Source: Owenia fusiformis (Eukaryota > Annelida > Polychaeta > Sabellida > Oweniidae). From it: a stretch of 64,000 nt of DNA. Under the pieces are notes generated by a model. It saw nothing but the letters and a program-made list of their open reading frames with translations. It was not told the DNA's origin and did not search any database. Shown one piece after another: positions 36,501 to 47,869 of this stretch. Position 1 is the first letter of the stretch. Each line of letters begins with the position of its first letter. The DNA is taken from assembly GCA_903813345.2 (NCBI GenBank), contig CAIIXF020000007.1, positions 27,126,698-27,190,697 on the forward strand, given 5' to 3'. Both the position numbers and the translations under genes were made by a program.

Positions 36501-39500
36501 GATTTTAATCAAAATCAGTTGGTATCATAGTTGAAATGCAGTAATGAGGTAAAACGTTTAAAAAAATATACGAGACGTTGTTATAGAAGGCCGCCTTGAG
36601 TGACCCCATTTTAGAGGCAAAGGCCCCTGTAACAATCAAAACGAAATGTATTTTCTTAATAAAGGAAGTCAGTACTTTGAAACGGTATGTTCATTTTTGA
36701 GGCGATGTGCCGCTAATGTTGAAAAACGTTGGCAATCAGCTGATTGTGTTTATTCACATTTATTTGCGTTTGAGCAAAGCGACATTAGCAAATAAATGAT
36801 TTCTTTGTGCGTTGCGTAAATGGAACAGTTTGTTGTGTAGGGTTAAGAGGTGATTGGCCGATGCTAGCTTACCCTACTATCACACCAAACTAGTTCTCAC
36901 TACGTTCTCAAAAACGGGCTTCAACTGTGTACGAACGGACTGGACCTACTAAGAACCGTTTGGGATCTATTCACAAACTTCATCGAACGTACTCGAACGG
37001 GTAGGTCCTCTAGAACTTAGACAATGCTCAAAATGTTCTCGTGGTCGTCACGTTCTACAATTAGAACGAATGACAACGTACTAACGACGAGCTGGACGTA
37101 CTACGAACGGAACCGTCGTACTTCAATCCTACTAGGGACGTTTTAACAACGAGTTGAACTGTCTGAGGAGGTGTTGAGAACGAGGTAGAACTAATTGCAA
37201 ACGTGTTTAAACTGATTAAGAACGTATTTAACACTGTTTATGAACGAGTTAGCAAAAATATAGCTATCACACCAAACAAGTTGCCACTGCGTTCTTCAAA
37301 ACTGGTTTTAAACTGTGTACGAACGGAATGAACGTAGCTGCATCTTTCGAAGGTCTATTTACGAACTTTATGAACGTTCTTAGACGGGAATGTGATTTCA
37401 GAATTTTGAATCGATTCAAAATTCGATGGCGACCATACCGTTCTGTAATCAGGTCATGTTGACCTTCTAGACTAAGGGACGCGTTCTACTACGTTGCACA
37501 CCGACGTGGTCCGACCTGAACGAACTGCGAACGAGATGGACGTATTGAAGACTGTTTAAGAACGAAGAAGCTAATTATTTCAGACATATTTCCCGATCAC
37601 AGCCAGATTGAGCCCGTTTTACGACGTTTTCGTAGGACTGGTAAGAACGGGTAAGAACTAGTTTGGTGTGATAGGGGGGGTTAGCGAGTGAGTGATACGG
37701 TTCGAAGAATAGAGGGTCGGTTGTATAGTCATTTTTAGTTCTTGCCACGACATACACACTCAACATATTTTTAAACACAATATAAAATTTGTAATTTGTA
37801 TCGTTAGACATTTGATCTTTAATTGATTATTTATTTTTGTCAAGTTGAGAAACATTTACTTTATTAAACGTTATTGTATCAGGGTACAAGTGTATTTTAT
37901 AATTCTAAAACATTTACATGTCTTTGATCGATCGCGTACTATACCTTTTCCTCATTTGTTTTCGGTTTTTAATGGCCGGGATCGATCAATTTCGCTAAAT
38001 GTAATATTTAAGCCTTAATGATCTCGCTTAAGGTGCTATGGAAGTTAACAGGAAATGACAAAACAGGAAGTGACAAAGCCATGCTGGATTTTGAAATTTT
38101 TTTGAAGCAAGATAACAGAGTTCTGTTTGGACCTCCAGTCAGTTTAACTAGTTCCACATATCATTTACATGACCGGGAACACAACGGATATGGTCAGAAT
38201 GACCATAAACATGATGAAATAACCTTTTCAGCCCTCTGAAAATGTGCCTGAAAAACAGCTAAGAGTAGGTGCTCAGGAAAGGTCACTGAACAGAATCTTT
38301 TGACTTTTTCAGAAAATCTGCCCAATATATTGCTTAAAATGATACAATTGATATCATTCTTAGAAAAAGAAAAAAATGAAAAAAACTGAATTGAAAATCG
38401 ATCGATTTACCTTTTTACTACAGCCATTATTGTTTCAGACAATTTTTCAAAATTTCAAAGATTGTATCATTTAGAGCAATATATTGGACACGTTTTTTGA
38501 AAAAATCGAAAGATTCTGTTCAGTGACCTTTCCTGAGCACCTACTTTTAGCTATTTTTCAGTCACATTTTCAGAGGGCTGAAAAGGTTATTTCATCATTT
38601 TTATGGTCATTCTGACCATTTCCATTGTGTTCCCAGTCATGTAAATGATATGCGGAACTAGTAAAACTGACTAGAGGTCCAAACAGAACTCTGATATCTT
38701 GATTCAAAAAAATTTCAAAATCCAGCATGGCTTTGTCACTTCCTGTTTTGTCATTTCCTGTTAACTTCCATGGCACCTTAACGGTCTAGCTATTTCATGT
38801 ATTTAAGACTTTTTCAAAATAACATATTGTAGACAACATTATTGAGGCATTGTGACCAATGTTTGTACATCACGTATATTGTACCATGTTCGTAACACCA
38901 TGATTCTTCAATAAACGAAAGTGGCAAAGCTCACTTCCTTTCATATTGTAATTCGTATCTTCTGTTGCATCGAGCAAAGTAAAGAATCTTTGTTATTATT
39001 AGAAATAAATCGATAACATGAAAAAAATCTTTGGCAGACAGGACAACGACAATTCATTTTTGGAGCAGGTTAAGGACTGGTGTGTTTTAGAGTACACGGT
39101 CATTTGAACAAATGTTACTGGAACATAAAACAGACACTCTGATGTTTACATTGGAATCTTAAGATTTTATTCAACTTCTGAACTTTAGAAGGACTCCGAT
39201 GGTCTCATTTGGTCAACTGGTTTGCAAACCAAACAAACATTAACCAAATATCAATTAAGGCAACACTCATAATTATAGTGTATTTATTGTATCAATATTC
39301 GTACCATTAATATCTCCTGTTTTTACCACACGGAGTAAGTTAAATGGAACATAAACAAAGACGGTTACCACAATTGATATCTACTATCCCACATATAATT
39401 GACTGTTTTACACTACAAATATGTCAATACACCAGTCCCCAACCTGTTCATATTCTTTGAGAAAAAATAGTAGATTGGAAGTCGATAACATGGAATTGCT

Positions 39501-42500
39501 GATGTTTGCGACAACTCCTTTAATCCTGTGTAGCATTAAGTTGATACTGGTTGAGCCACTCAAAATAATATTCACATAACATTTTGGTACTGTTTCGAAT
39601 ATCCCCTGGATTAAATTAACCAAAGCTTGTGACCGTTTGACATAAAAGACAGCAAAGATAAACCAATCAGTTTTTCCAGGTACTTTTACATGTTTTTTAG
39701 GCAAATCATGTACTTCTCCCCAATACTAAATGTTTAATTCAGTCTTGCCTTTTTAATGCTTTAACCCTAATTACACCAGGTGTTCAATTTAACCTTCTCA
39801 TATTTTGATGACAGCCTGTATCCTTACTACATTGTCCATCACATTTAATAATGTTTCTCGTAGAATGTTTTGAATTTCTCTTTTGGATGTTAACCTTAAG
39901 TTGTTCTAGCTCTCTTTGCCTGGGATTGGCATACAAAGTAAATATTGCTCTTCAAGTTATCCCAGAGAGAAAGTCTTGGGTGTCAAATCTGTTGAATAGA
40001 GAGACCCTCCAAATGCTGCTATACAGAGAGATCAGACGTCCAAGAAACTGCTCTCAAGGGACCTTTTGCGTGGCACTTGCTGTATATGGAGGTGCTCAAT
40101 CTTTTTGAGACCACAGTGTTCTGATTTGGATATCATTCGGTCTCCGTAACCCTGGAAGGTGGAACTCCATTATTAACTGCTAAATCATTTGACGATAATA
40201 TTGACATGGTTCTCTGTGATCGTCCTGCCGTTACATCTTCGAACTTCTTTCTCTGGGGGTATTTAAAGGAACAGTTTTAATCTAATCCCAATCCAAAACA
40301 CCGAGAACAACGTAAGACAAACATCCAAATAGAAATTCAAAACATTCCACCTGAAATATAATCAAATGTGATGACCAATGTACCATAAGGATGCAGGCTG
40401 TCATCAAAATATGAAATAAAACCATGTTATAGATGTTTGAAAATATTAATTGGTTTATCTGTGCTGTTGATATACTTTTTGGTACATTTGACACCCTGTA
40501 TAATATTAACAACTAGAGATCGAACGATCTAAGATTGCAAGCAATCTTACGGAGGCCCTATATTCGTTTCTGAACATTCAAAGGCCAGCCAAAGGTCAAA
40601 TCTCTAATACAAGGTCATATATGAACTTTAAACAACTTGTAGATGATTTTTAAAAAAGGTTTGGTCGAATTAATGCAAGTTGAAATTTGACCTTGAAAAA
40701 TTCAGAAATTTGACCTTTTTTCAGTTTTTGAGCTATAATATCTCAAAACTGGAGCCAAATTTTAATAGATAATCAATTGCTAATATGTGTAGAACCTTTA
40801 GTAGAGGAATATATATTCTGACTTTCATTTCAAAATAATGATTTGTAGTCTCCAATTTTGAGAAACTTAGAAAACACAGTTTGTGATTTGATGACCTTGA
40901 CCTTTGACCTTGCAAATTTTACTTTTTTAGACCTCAGAAGGTCTTTTGTGAATAAATACGAGGGGTGATCAATAAGTAATGGACGCTTTTTTACACAGAT
41001 GCTTTTTATAGACCAATTCCTTCGATTTTCTTACCAGTGATACATCATTCAATTATCTATCAACTCTGAAGATTTGAAAACAAAACATGTAATATCTTTT
41101 GATATATCTTTATTTCTGTGAAGGATGTATGGGTACCCCGGGACCGACATTTACGTCAAACATTCTGAAGCTATTTTAGCTTGTTTAACATGCAATGCAG
41201 TTGAATGCAGGCTGAACAAAACAAACCATTATGGTCATGAATTACCCCATTTTGTTATGCCATAGTTGATTTTGAATATTTTATCATCACTATGTGGTAT
41301 TCATGCCACATTCATTCCACAGAGCCCTCTACATAGGTTCCATCAAGTGCTACATGTACACAATTCCTCATCCTCTTAATTCAAGATTGTGAGACAAGGC
41401 TGAATCCATTCTCTGACATGGTAGCAAGATGCAGTTGCACGGGTTGTTTTATTTCATCAATATCAATAAACATGCATCCTTTCTCTATAGAAATAAGTAG
41501 TATTGAAATAAATAAGTCACATGTGAGCAGATCTGGACAATACGGTGCATTGGCCAAGGGCTCAATTTTGAGGTCCAGGGATATTGTTTTCTGAACATTT
41601 TGAGATCTGTGGGCAGGTGCAATGTCCATATGGAGTACGGTGTTCCCTTCTCTCACCACCCCTTTCTTCCACAATGCTTTCTCAAATTGACCTGCAAACC
41701 CCTTCCATACAACACTCTGACATCACAACCCTTTCTGTTTATGTGTTGACCAGTCAGCAAAGTATTTCAAACAACACAACAAATGTTGCATAGGAAAAGT
41801 TTAAATCTAACTGAAATTTGCCAAACTGGCTGAAAACTGAATATGTGACGTAAATGTCGGTCCCGGGGTACCTGTACCTCCTTCAAGGAAATAAAGATAT
41901 ATCAACATGTATTTTATATTTTGTCTTCAAATCCTCAGAAATGATAGATAATTGAATGATGTATCACTGGTAGGAAAATCAAAGGGATTGGTCTATAAAA
42001 AGTATCTGTGTAAAAAAGCGTCCATTACTTATTGATCACCCCTCGTATACCTAAATTTGAATCCAGAAAATCGATTTGAAAAATCAACTTTTTTTACCTT
42101 TCGGAGGTCACTGAAGGTCAACCAAAGGTCAAAAGTAAGGTTAGATTTGGAATCCTGAGAACTTGTAGATGAGTTTTAAAAAAAATTGGTCAATTTGAAG
42201 CAAGTTGAAATTTAGTCTTGAAAAGTTTCGAAATTTGACCTTTTTTCAGTTTTTGAGTTCCAATATCTCAAAACTGGTACACAATTTTAATAAATAGTCA
42301 ATTGCTAATATGTGTAGAACATATAGAGGAATACATATCCTGACTTTCATGAAAAAATATTGATTTGTAGTCTCCAATTTTGAGAAACTTAGAAAACACA
42401 GTTTGTGATTTAGTTTGATGACCTTGACCTTTGACCTTGCAGATTTTACTTTTTTGGACCTCTTTTGTGATTACATACACCTGAATTTGAATCCAGAAAA

Positions 42501-45500
42501 TCGATTTGAAAAATCAACTTTTTGACCTTTCGGAGGCCACTAAAGGTCAACTAAAGGTCAACAAAAGGTCAAAAGTAAGGTAAGATTTGGAATCCTAAGA
42601 ACTTGTAGATGAGTTTTAAAAAAAGTTTGGTCAATTTAGATCAAGTTGAAATTTGACCTTGAAAATTTTCGAAATTTTGACCTTTTTCAGTTTTTGAGCT
42701 CTTATATCTCAAAACTGGTGCAAAATTTTAATAGATAATCAAATGCTAATATGTGAAGAAAAAGTGGAGGAATATATATTTAGACTTTCATTAAATTATA
42801 TTGATTTGTAGTAACCAATTTTGAGAAACTTGGAAAACACAGTTTGTGATTTAATTCAATGACCTTGACCCTTGACCTTGCAAAATTTACTTTTTTGGAC
42901 CTCTTCGGGTCTTTTGTGATTAAATTCACTTAAATTTGAATCCAGAAAATCAATTTGAAAGATCAACTTTTTTGACCTTTCGAAGGTCACTGAAGGTCAA
43001 CTAAAGGTCATAGGTCAAAACTAAGGTAAGATTTGGAATCCTGAGAATTTGTATATGAGTTTTAAAAAAAAGTTTGGTCAATTTAGATCAAGTTAAAATT
43101 TGACCTTGAAAATTTTCGAAATTCAACCTTTTTCAGTTTTTGAGCTCTGATATCTCAAAACTGGTGCAAAATTTTAATAGATAATCAATTGCTAATATGT
43201 GAAGAACTTTTAGATGAATATATATTCAGTCTTTCATGGAAAAATATTGATTTGTAGTCACAAACTTTAAGAAACTTAGAAAACACAGTTTGTGATCTTG
43301 TTTGATGACCTTGAACTTTGACCTTAAAAATTTTACTTTTTTAGACCTCAGTGTATCTTTTATGATTGAATTAATCTAAATTTGAATCCAGAAAATCAAT
43401 TTGAAAAATCAACTTTTTTGACCTTTCGAAGGTCACTGAAGGTCAACTAAAGGTCATAGGTCAAAACTAAGGTCAGATTTGAGTTCCTAAGATCTTGTAG
43501 ATGCTTTTTAAAAAAAAGTTTGGTCAATTTAGAGCAAGTTGAAATTTGACCTTGAAAAATTTCGAAATTGACCTTTTTCAGTTTATCTCAAAACTGGAGC
43601 AAAATTTTAATAAATAGTCAATTGCTCATATGTGTAGAACCTTTAGAGGAATATATATTCTGACTTTCAGTAAAAAAATTGATTTGTAGTCTCCAATTTT
43701 GAGAAACTTAGAAAACACAGTTTGTGATTTCGTTTGATGACCTTGACCTTTGACCTTGCAATTTTTTCTTTTTTAGACCTCAGAAGGTCTTTTGTGAATA
43801 AATATGCCTAAATTTGAATCCAGAAAATTGATTTGAAAAATCAACTTTTTTGACCTTTCGGAGGTCACTGAAGGTCAACCAAAGGTCAAAGGTCAAAAGT
43901 AAGGTCAGATTTGAAATCCTGAGAACTTGTAGATGAGTTTTAAAAAAAAATTGGTCAATTTGAAGCAAGTTGAAAAAAGACCTTTTTTGACCTTTTTTTG
44001 ACCTTCAATATCTCAAAATCTAGGCAAAATTTCCCTCGACGGCAAAAGGCTTAGACTAATAGAATACTAATATCTATCTGTATGCAAAAATTCAGCCAAA
44101 ATATTGAAGTGTAGTGTCAGGATTTGAGAAACTTGAAAAAAACTTAGATTTGACCTAGATTTTGACCTTGACCTAGATATGAACTAATTTCCCGACAAGT
44201 CCAGCCCAGGTCCCTAATTAGATTATATATGAGATAAGTCAAAGCTAGCTGGAAGTTGGAGAAAAAATGCTAAAAAGAATAATAAATAAAGAAGAATAAC
44301 TACAAAAATGATAGGAGGCCCCTTGAAGGGCCTCCTAATAAGTAAACGCAGCCTGTTAACCTACCTGTGTTTTTGTATCACCCTTGCCAATACAAGGGCT
44401 AAGTGCCTCTGCAAATGCTATGAGGAAATCCTGTACTTGATATTTGTTAACTTCTTTTATACTACATGATATGTCCTGTATAATTTGAAGATCCAGTGGA
44501 CACTCCAGAGGGCATTCTATACATCATAGTAAAATAATAAACATTTTGTTTGTATAATATCATCTTTATACCTCATTCGATATTCATATCATAATTACTT
44601 TCAATACAATACAATACAATACAATACAATACAATACAATACAATAACATGAATCAATCACAAACTTTGAAATCCAAAAAAAGTATGAAAACGAAACATG
44701 TTTGAACAGTATGTTCAGCGAGGCTTCGAGTAAAATGGAAATTAATCATATTCTAATTTATTCCATTAATCTCCAGATAACTCTTTATGATTGCGGGACT
44801 GGATGCATGGCAACTTCTATTGCGACTGATTGAACTCTGCACAAACTCAATATGTTGCATAAATCCGAGTCACAATCCAATTCTGTTTCTTCACGTACAC
44901 ATTTTCTGGCTGATGTTGATGTTTATCATAAATCCAAGCGAAATGACAGCAACATTTACGTCTAGTTTTGTAATATAAAAAATTAGTACCGTGGGTACTG
45001 GTCTCACATGGTGTTGCTCAAAAGTGAATGATGGCTAAAATGACAGAAATTAAAAAAATGATACATTTTTGCTGTTTTTTTGTAACAAATGTTTTTGTGT
45101 TGCCATTTGTTTTTTATATGTTTAAATGATAAAACATATATTCCTCCGTACATTATCATCTGTTGAGCACATGTCAACATTACCGTTTACTTATTAATTT
45201 ATGGTCTAGCAGGGGTCAGTTAAAATTCAAAAATGTTTAATCTTGATATCTTTTGAAGTTTACAACAGATGACATAATGAATTGGTTGTTTGAAAGGTTG
45301 AAGATTTTTATTTCATCTTAAAACAAAATATCTGATCATTTAGAGAAACTACTGAAGATTAAAGCCGCTTTTGATCAATTTGTTTGATATACAATGACCA
45401 TAAAACTAAGTTTTAGGAATTTTCTCCTTATGTCTATTTTATTGTACAAATTAGCAAATGGTATGAGCAATGTATCAAAAAGTGAAACTTTCATTTGAAT

Positions 45501-47322
45501 ATTGCAATACGGACTATATATTATACAGTACACCATCGACTGAACTAGATTAAAATTAAAGGGTAAGGGCAATAGACTATATTTAAGAAAAAACAATAAA
45601 TCTGATGACACTCTGGAGACACGGACATTGACAAATATGGGAGTACGAAATCGCTTAATATCACCAAATTCATTAAAATCACCATTATTAAAATTACCAA
45701 TAATTACTAAGTCAACTAATCTAAATAATAAGCAAGTAAAGGACCATATTGAAACAGAATATATAAAAATAGAAACGTTTATACATGTGCTACCTTTTGT
45801 ATATTTTAGTTTGTTTTGGAGTTTAGCTATCATATCTGTGGCCTCCTATATTTTGATGCTTCTCTGCCATGTTATTTTCGAAAAAATTAACTTGGCTGAA
45901 ACTCCCTAAATTACAAAAGGCCACAGCTTTGCTGCACATTATACATAACTATCTGAAATATACAAAAGTTAGGACTTGTACATATGTTTCCATTTTCTCA
46001 TATACTGTTGCAATATAGTCATTTGATTGCTTATTTTTTAACTTAAAAGTAGTTGTAAACGTTTATTATTTTACTGTAAGAATCGTGAAAATTGCTGCCA
46101 TTTCGTTGTTACATAATCCTTAGGTATTTGTCATTTCAAATATTTCAAGCGTTCCTGGGATAACCAGCAAAGACTGGTAATTACGTGAATATATATACAG
46201 TGTGTCTAAAAAAATGTGTCACCTACACAAAGTTCAATATCTTTCATGATGTTTCATTTATTCCTAAAATATACTTAGATACCAAAAGACCAGTCTTTCT
46301 CGAATAAATCCACACCATCTGATTCAAAATCCGTTCATGATTGGCAGTAAAGGACAGATTTTATAGACGCATGTGAAATCTTATTTGCCCCAACTTCTCA
46401 GTGGTTGGACATGTAGTGATCAATTCTTTTTTGGTGTGAATGATGTGGACAGTGATATCTTGATATGATCAATGATCCAGTTGTTTCTTTCCTAGATAGA
46501 AATACAAGATTTCATTGTCATAGTGTTCAATGTTGTTACGTATGATGGCAACAGGATGGTGCAAAGGCCTGAAGCAGATCGTTTGGTAGAACTCTTTTGG
46601 AAATCACAAGATAGCATTGAATTACCCAATGAATTGGCCCCACGGGTCATCCCACTTACCCTTGATTTTTTGAAGGGCCTCTGAAAGTGCTTTACAGCAT
46701 CACAAACTGATCTAAATGAACATCTGCAAAAATAATTGATGGAATCAGTGTGATATTGCAATGGCATGTGCGCCTGGGCAAGGGTACCTCAGATATGCTT
46801 TGGAGAACATGTTGAGGCCTCCACATGTTTATGCGGATAGGCCCATGGCCAATGATCATATGTAAGACAAATAGGAAAATTACAGAATGACTGAGTTAAA
46901 GGTCAAACTTCTACTCAGAAGAAAGTAAAATGTTAAAGAGACTGTTCCTCTTTTGTCCTTTGGTCCATCCAATCACTTAGAAGTTGGCGCAAGTCACGGG
47001 ACACTAAAAGCTGTCCTGTGAAGCCAGTCAATGACAGATTTTGAATCTGAGGGTATCAAATTATTCGAGAAAGATTTGTATTTTGGTATCCAAAGTATAT
47101 TTTAGGGGAAAAATCAAAAATTAGAAAGATATTGAACTTTTTGTAAGTGTAACATTTTTTGAGACACACTGTATTGCACACAGTTTCATCTTGACAATTA
47201 AAATGACAGTATGGAGTAATTAAATTGCATTTGAGTAAATAATTAAAAAGTCACACTGACTTACCCTGTGCCTGGATGACTGATGGAACGAAAAGAATGA
47301 GGAATGTACAAATGGATATCAT
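30419..47322 (-). CDS. Gene B: secreted single-VWA protein with 10-Cys C-terminal region (5 coding exons, 350 aa)
   Basis: Join complement(30419..30598, 31037..31191, 34996..35503, 44365..44516, 47265..47322); 1053 nt, in frame, introns in the same phases as A and C. Signal peptide residues 1-19 (MISICTFLILFVPSVIQAQ). The VWA domain has MIDAS D34/S36/S38, T117 and D157. The ten-cysteine C-terminal region and SRYYPGAPP tail follow. The product should be exported and bind a ligand through a divalent cation (family knowledge); the specific role is unknown. The locus has grown to about 19 kb with its leader: intron 1 (44517-47264) holds a Tc1/mariner remnant and a MITE; intron 2 (35504-44364) a truncated mariner, a GAACG-rich element, a fold-back, another mariner remnant and a Helitron-like array; intron 3 (31192-34995) a nested mariner pair and a minisatellite; intron 4 nothing recognisable. 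Every splice site is nevertheless intact, so it is probably functional. Confidence 0.88.
31037..31191 (-). CDS. Gene B coding exon 4 (first half of Cys-rich region)
   Basis: 155 nt, acceptor TTCTTCAG|ATG, donor AAG|GTATTA. Encodes DVPPTESPPEPVDPC, then FDREC, AMC and PRCCGC. By eye it differs from exon 4 of gene C at only three of 155 positions, far fewer than exon 3 or the flanking introns. Confidence 0.88.
31488..31606. repeat. Hairpin MITE, about 120 bp (intron 3 of gene B)
   Basis: GCGAGGTTTTGGATATGTGG pairs with the complement of CCCCATATTTAAAACCGAGC, with further inner pairing through ATCTTACC/GGTAAGAT. Confidence 0.55.
32412..33472 (-). mobile_element. Nested mariner element
   Basis: 1061 bp, inserted at a duplicated TA (32410-32411, 33473-33474) inside the M1 mariner. 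Inverted ends CAAGGGCCGAGCAATATATT and complement, at least 32 bp. It carries the transposase remnant at 32665-33138. At full length a mariner is about 1.3 kb, so the 5' coding part is deleted or eroded. Confidence 0.82.
32665..33138 (-). pseudogene. Mariner transposase, C-terminal part (157 codons)
   Basis: Contains HQDNAPSHRA and, with 34 residues between the two aspartates, APYSPDLALCDFEIF: the last two acids of the D,D34D triad of mariner transposases. The N-terminal helix-turn-helix region and the first catalytic Asp are missing, so it cannot be active. The opposing plus-strand frame at 32640-33008 is a shadow. Confidence 0.85.
34001..34760. repeat. 133-bp minisatellite in intron 3 of gene B
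   Basis: Unit starts (GGTTTGGAATGG) at 34001, 34134, 34267, 34400 and 34533 are spaced exactly 133 bp; a diverged unit follows at 34682 after 149 bp. Neighbouring units differ at only a few positions. Two units 148 bp apart occur in the equivalent intron of gene C (58037, 58185). One end abuts the M1 mariner. Confidence 0.85.
34996..35503 (-). CDS. Gene B coding exon 3 (VWA core)
   Basis: 508 nt, acceptor TTATAG|ATGGGG, donor TGTG|GTAAGT. It encodes MGLISYDKFSYNNFYL, the MIDAS Thr (GGRCGTATYKAL), VVIVLTDGATHP with MIDAS Asp, and the last helix ending GNLC. By my count about 19 of 169 residues differ from gene C, mostly in the MIDAS-side loop and the last helix. The ATG at the exon start is internal to the gene. 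Confidence 0.92.
35780..36340 (-). pseudogene. Truncated mariner-like element
   Basis: Starts next to TA with ACGAGGGGCGAACAGAAAGT, a mariner-type terminus. Minus-strand translation near 36330-36245 gives ALYSPDLAGCDFFLFPTIKN, the last catalytic Asp region, then a stop. The other end is not found, so the element is truncated in the region of 36340. Confidence 0.6.
36872..37680. mobile_element. GAACG-rich repeat with CTATCACACCAAAC ends (intron 2 of gene B)
   Basis: Left end CCCTACTATCACACCAAACT, right end AGTTTGGTGTGATAGGGGGG. A second internal copy of the terminus at about 37263 divides it into about 390 and 418 bp. The interior is dominated by degenerate GAACG/CGTTC words at short irregular spacing. 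No transposase. Confidence 0.7.
38038..38781. mobile_element. Fold-back element with TTAA (or TA) boundaries
   Basis: Arms of about 340 bp run from TTAAGGTGCTATGGAAGTTA inward, and inverted from 38781. They stay similar through AGGAAATGACAAAACAGGAA and CCTTTTCAGCCCTCTGAAAA to a diverged centre near 38400. The same family supplies bases 1-200. TTAA boundaries would suit a piggyBac-type, TA a mariner-type origin. Confidence 0.75.
39774..40498 (+). pseudogene. Tc1/mariner remnant, about 0.7 kb
   Basis: Ends CACCAGGTGTTCAATTTAAC and complement of GGTACATTTGACACCCTG are imperfect inverted repeats, and ATATTTTGATGACAGCCTG recurs inverted near the right end. On the plus strand 40219-40281 reads SSNFFLWGYLKEQF, the tail of a Tc1/mariner-type DDE domain (usual form CDFFLWGYLK). 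Upstream frames are broken. Confidence 0.6.
40513..44338. mobile_element. Helitron-like (pearl-like) element with a tandem array of 430-450-bp units
   Basis: The 5' side has two adjacent short palindromes, AGATCG-AA-CGATCT and AAGATTGC-AA-GCAATCTT. The body is five to six tandem units starting AATTTGAATCCAGAAAAT at 42054, 42484, 42933, 43379 and 43811, plus an earlier partial one. The 3' end is a perfect 10-bp stem TAGGAGGCCC...GGGCCTCCTA followed by CTAA|T, as expected for Helitron 3' ends (hairpin then CTRR). Each unit carries clusters of AGGTCA and TGACCT. A 1087-bp mariner interrupts the second unit. It lies in intron 2 of gene B. Confidence 0.65.
40959..42045 (-). mobile_element. Mariner element inserted in the Helitron-like array
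   Basis: TA-flanked (40957-40958, 42046-42047). Ends CGAGGGGTGATCAATAAGTA and complement; inverted similarity reaches about 200 bp inward to GGTACCCCGGGACCGACAT. It holds a broken transposase: 41674-41381 with VLHMDIAPAHRSQ and NAPYCPDLLTCDLF, where DIAP replaces the usual DNAP. The N-terminal half is absent. Confidence 0.78.
44365..44516 (-). CDS. Gene B coding exon 2 (VWA N-terminal part)
   Basis: 152 nt, acceptor ATAG|AATGCC, donor ACACAG|GTAGGT. Three codons shorter than in A and C, in frame, just before CPLECPLDLQ. It contains the first MIDAS motif DISCS, and helix 1 VQDFLIAFAEAL. LSPCIG replaces LGPCIG. Confidence 0.86.
44599..44646. repeat. (AATAC)n microsatellite
   Basis: About nine copies of AATAC just upstream of exon 2 of gene B, in intron 1. 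Not present at the same place in A or C. Confidence 0.9.
45716..46076. mobile_element. MITE, truncated copy (intron 1 of gene B)
   Basis: Reverse complement of most of 48516-48882, from GGACCATATTGAAACAGAAT to the shared terminus TTTTACTG|TA. The other terminus is missing. The reading frames on both strands here derive from the element. Confidence 0.6.
46198..47171 (+). pseudogene. Tc1/mariner element with degenerate transposase (intron 1 of gene B)
   Basis: 974 bp between TA dinucleotides (46196-46197, 47172-47173). Ends CAGTGTGTCTAAAAAAATGT and its complement; pairing extends about 130 bp. The plus-strand interior shows decayed DDE-like text in several frames (QDSIELPN, later THVYADRP-like residues) with stops throughout. 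Confidence 0.65.
47265..47322 (-). CDS. Gene B coding exon 1 (signal peptide)
   Basis: 58 nt, ATG at 47322-47320, donor CAGG|GTAAGT. A leader-intron acceptor (TTCCATTATAG|GCGGTC) sits 6 nt upstream. A Tc1/mariner remnant begins only about 90 nt inside the following intron. Confidence 0.87.
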
Positions 47323-47869
47323 GACCGCCTATAATGGAAGAAAATGCGGATTTTTGTCGAGTTCAAATTGAAAAACTTGTCCTCAAGTCAAAACAATATT
47401 CGAAATAACCATCAGTTACAATTTAAACGTAGTGGCACGTCTCTATAAAGTCGTTATGTAATTTTTCTATTTTGGTCATAAGTCAAAAATAATTATTCTT
47501 GAAAATGTACAGAGACGTTCTTATTATGTAGGTCATTTAAAGAAAAGCTATCAAACATTGTCTGAAGAGCAGATTTAGATCTGCAATTCTACGTTTGACA
47601 TGGTGACCTTTGAAATTTCTGTGGTCTAAAAGGGTTCTAGGTGATATGGAGAAAAAAAATTGTATACCTAGAAAACTTTTTTTTAGAAATTGTGGTAGAT
47701 GGGTGGGTGTTTTTGCTCTCATATGACTCCAATTATTACGGTTGCCATGGTAATCAAATGGCTTTGGTAACCATGTCAACTTTAATTTTGAAGGTTATCC
47801 TCCATGTGGTTGTTGAACCAGTTTTAATGGCAAACGGGCCTGAGTTGATATGCTAACAGTATCGTTGAC

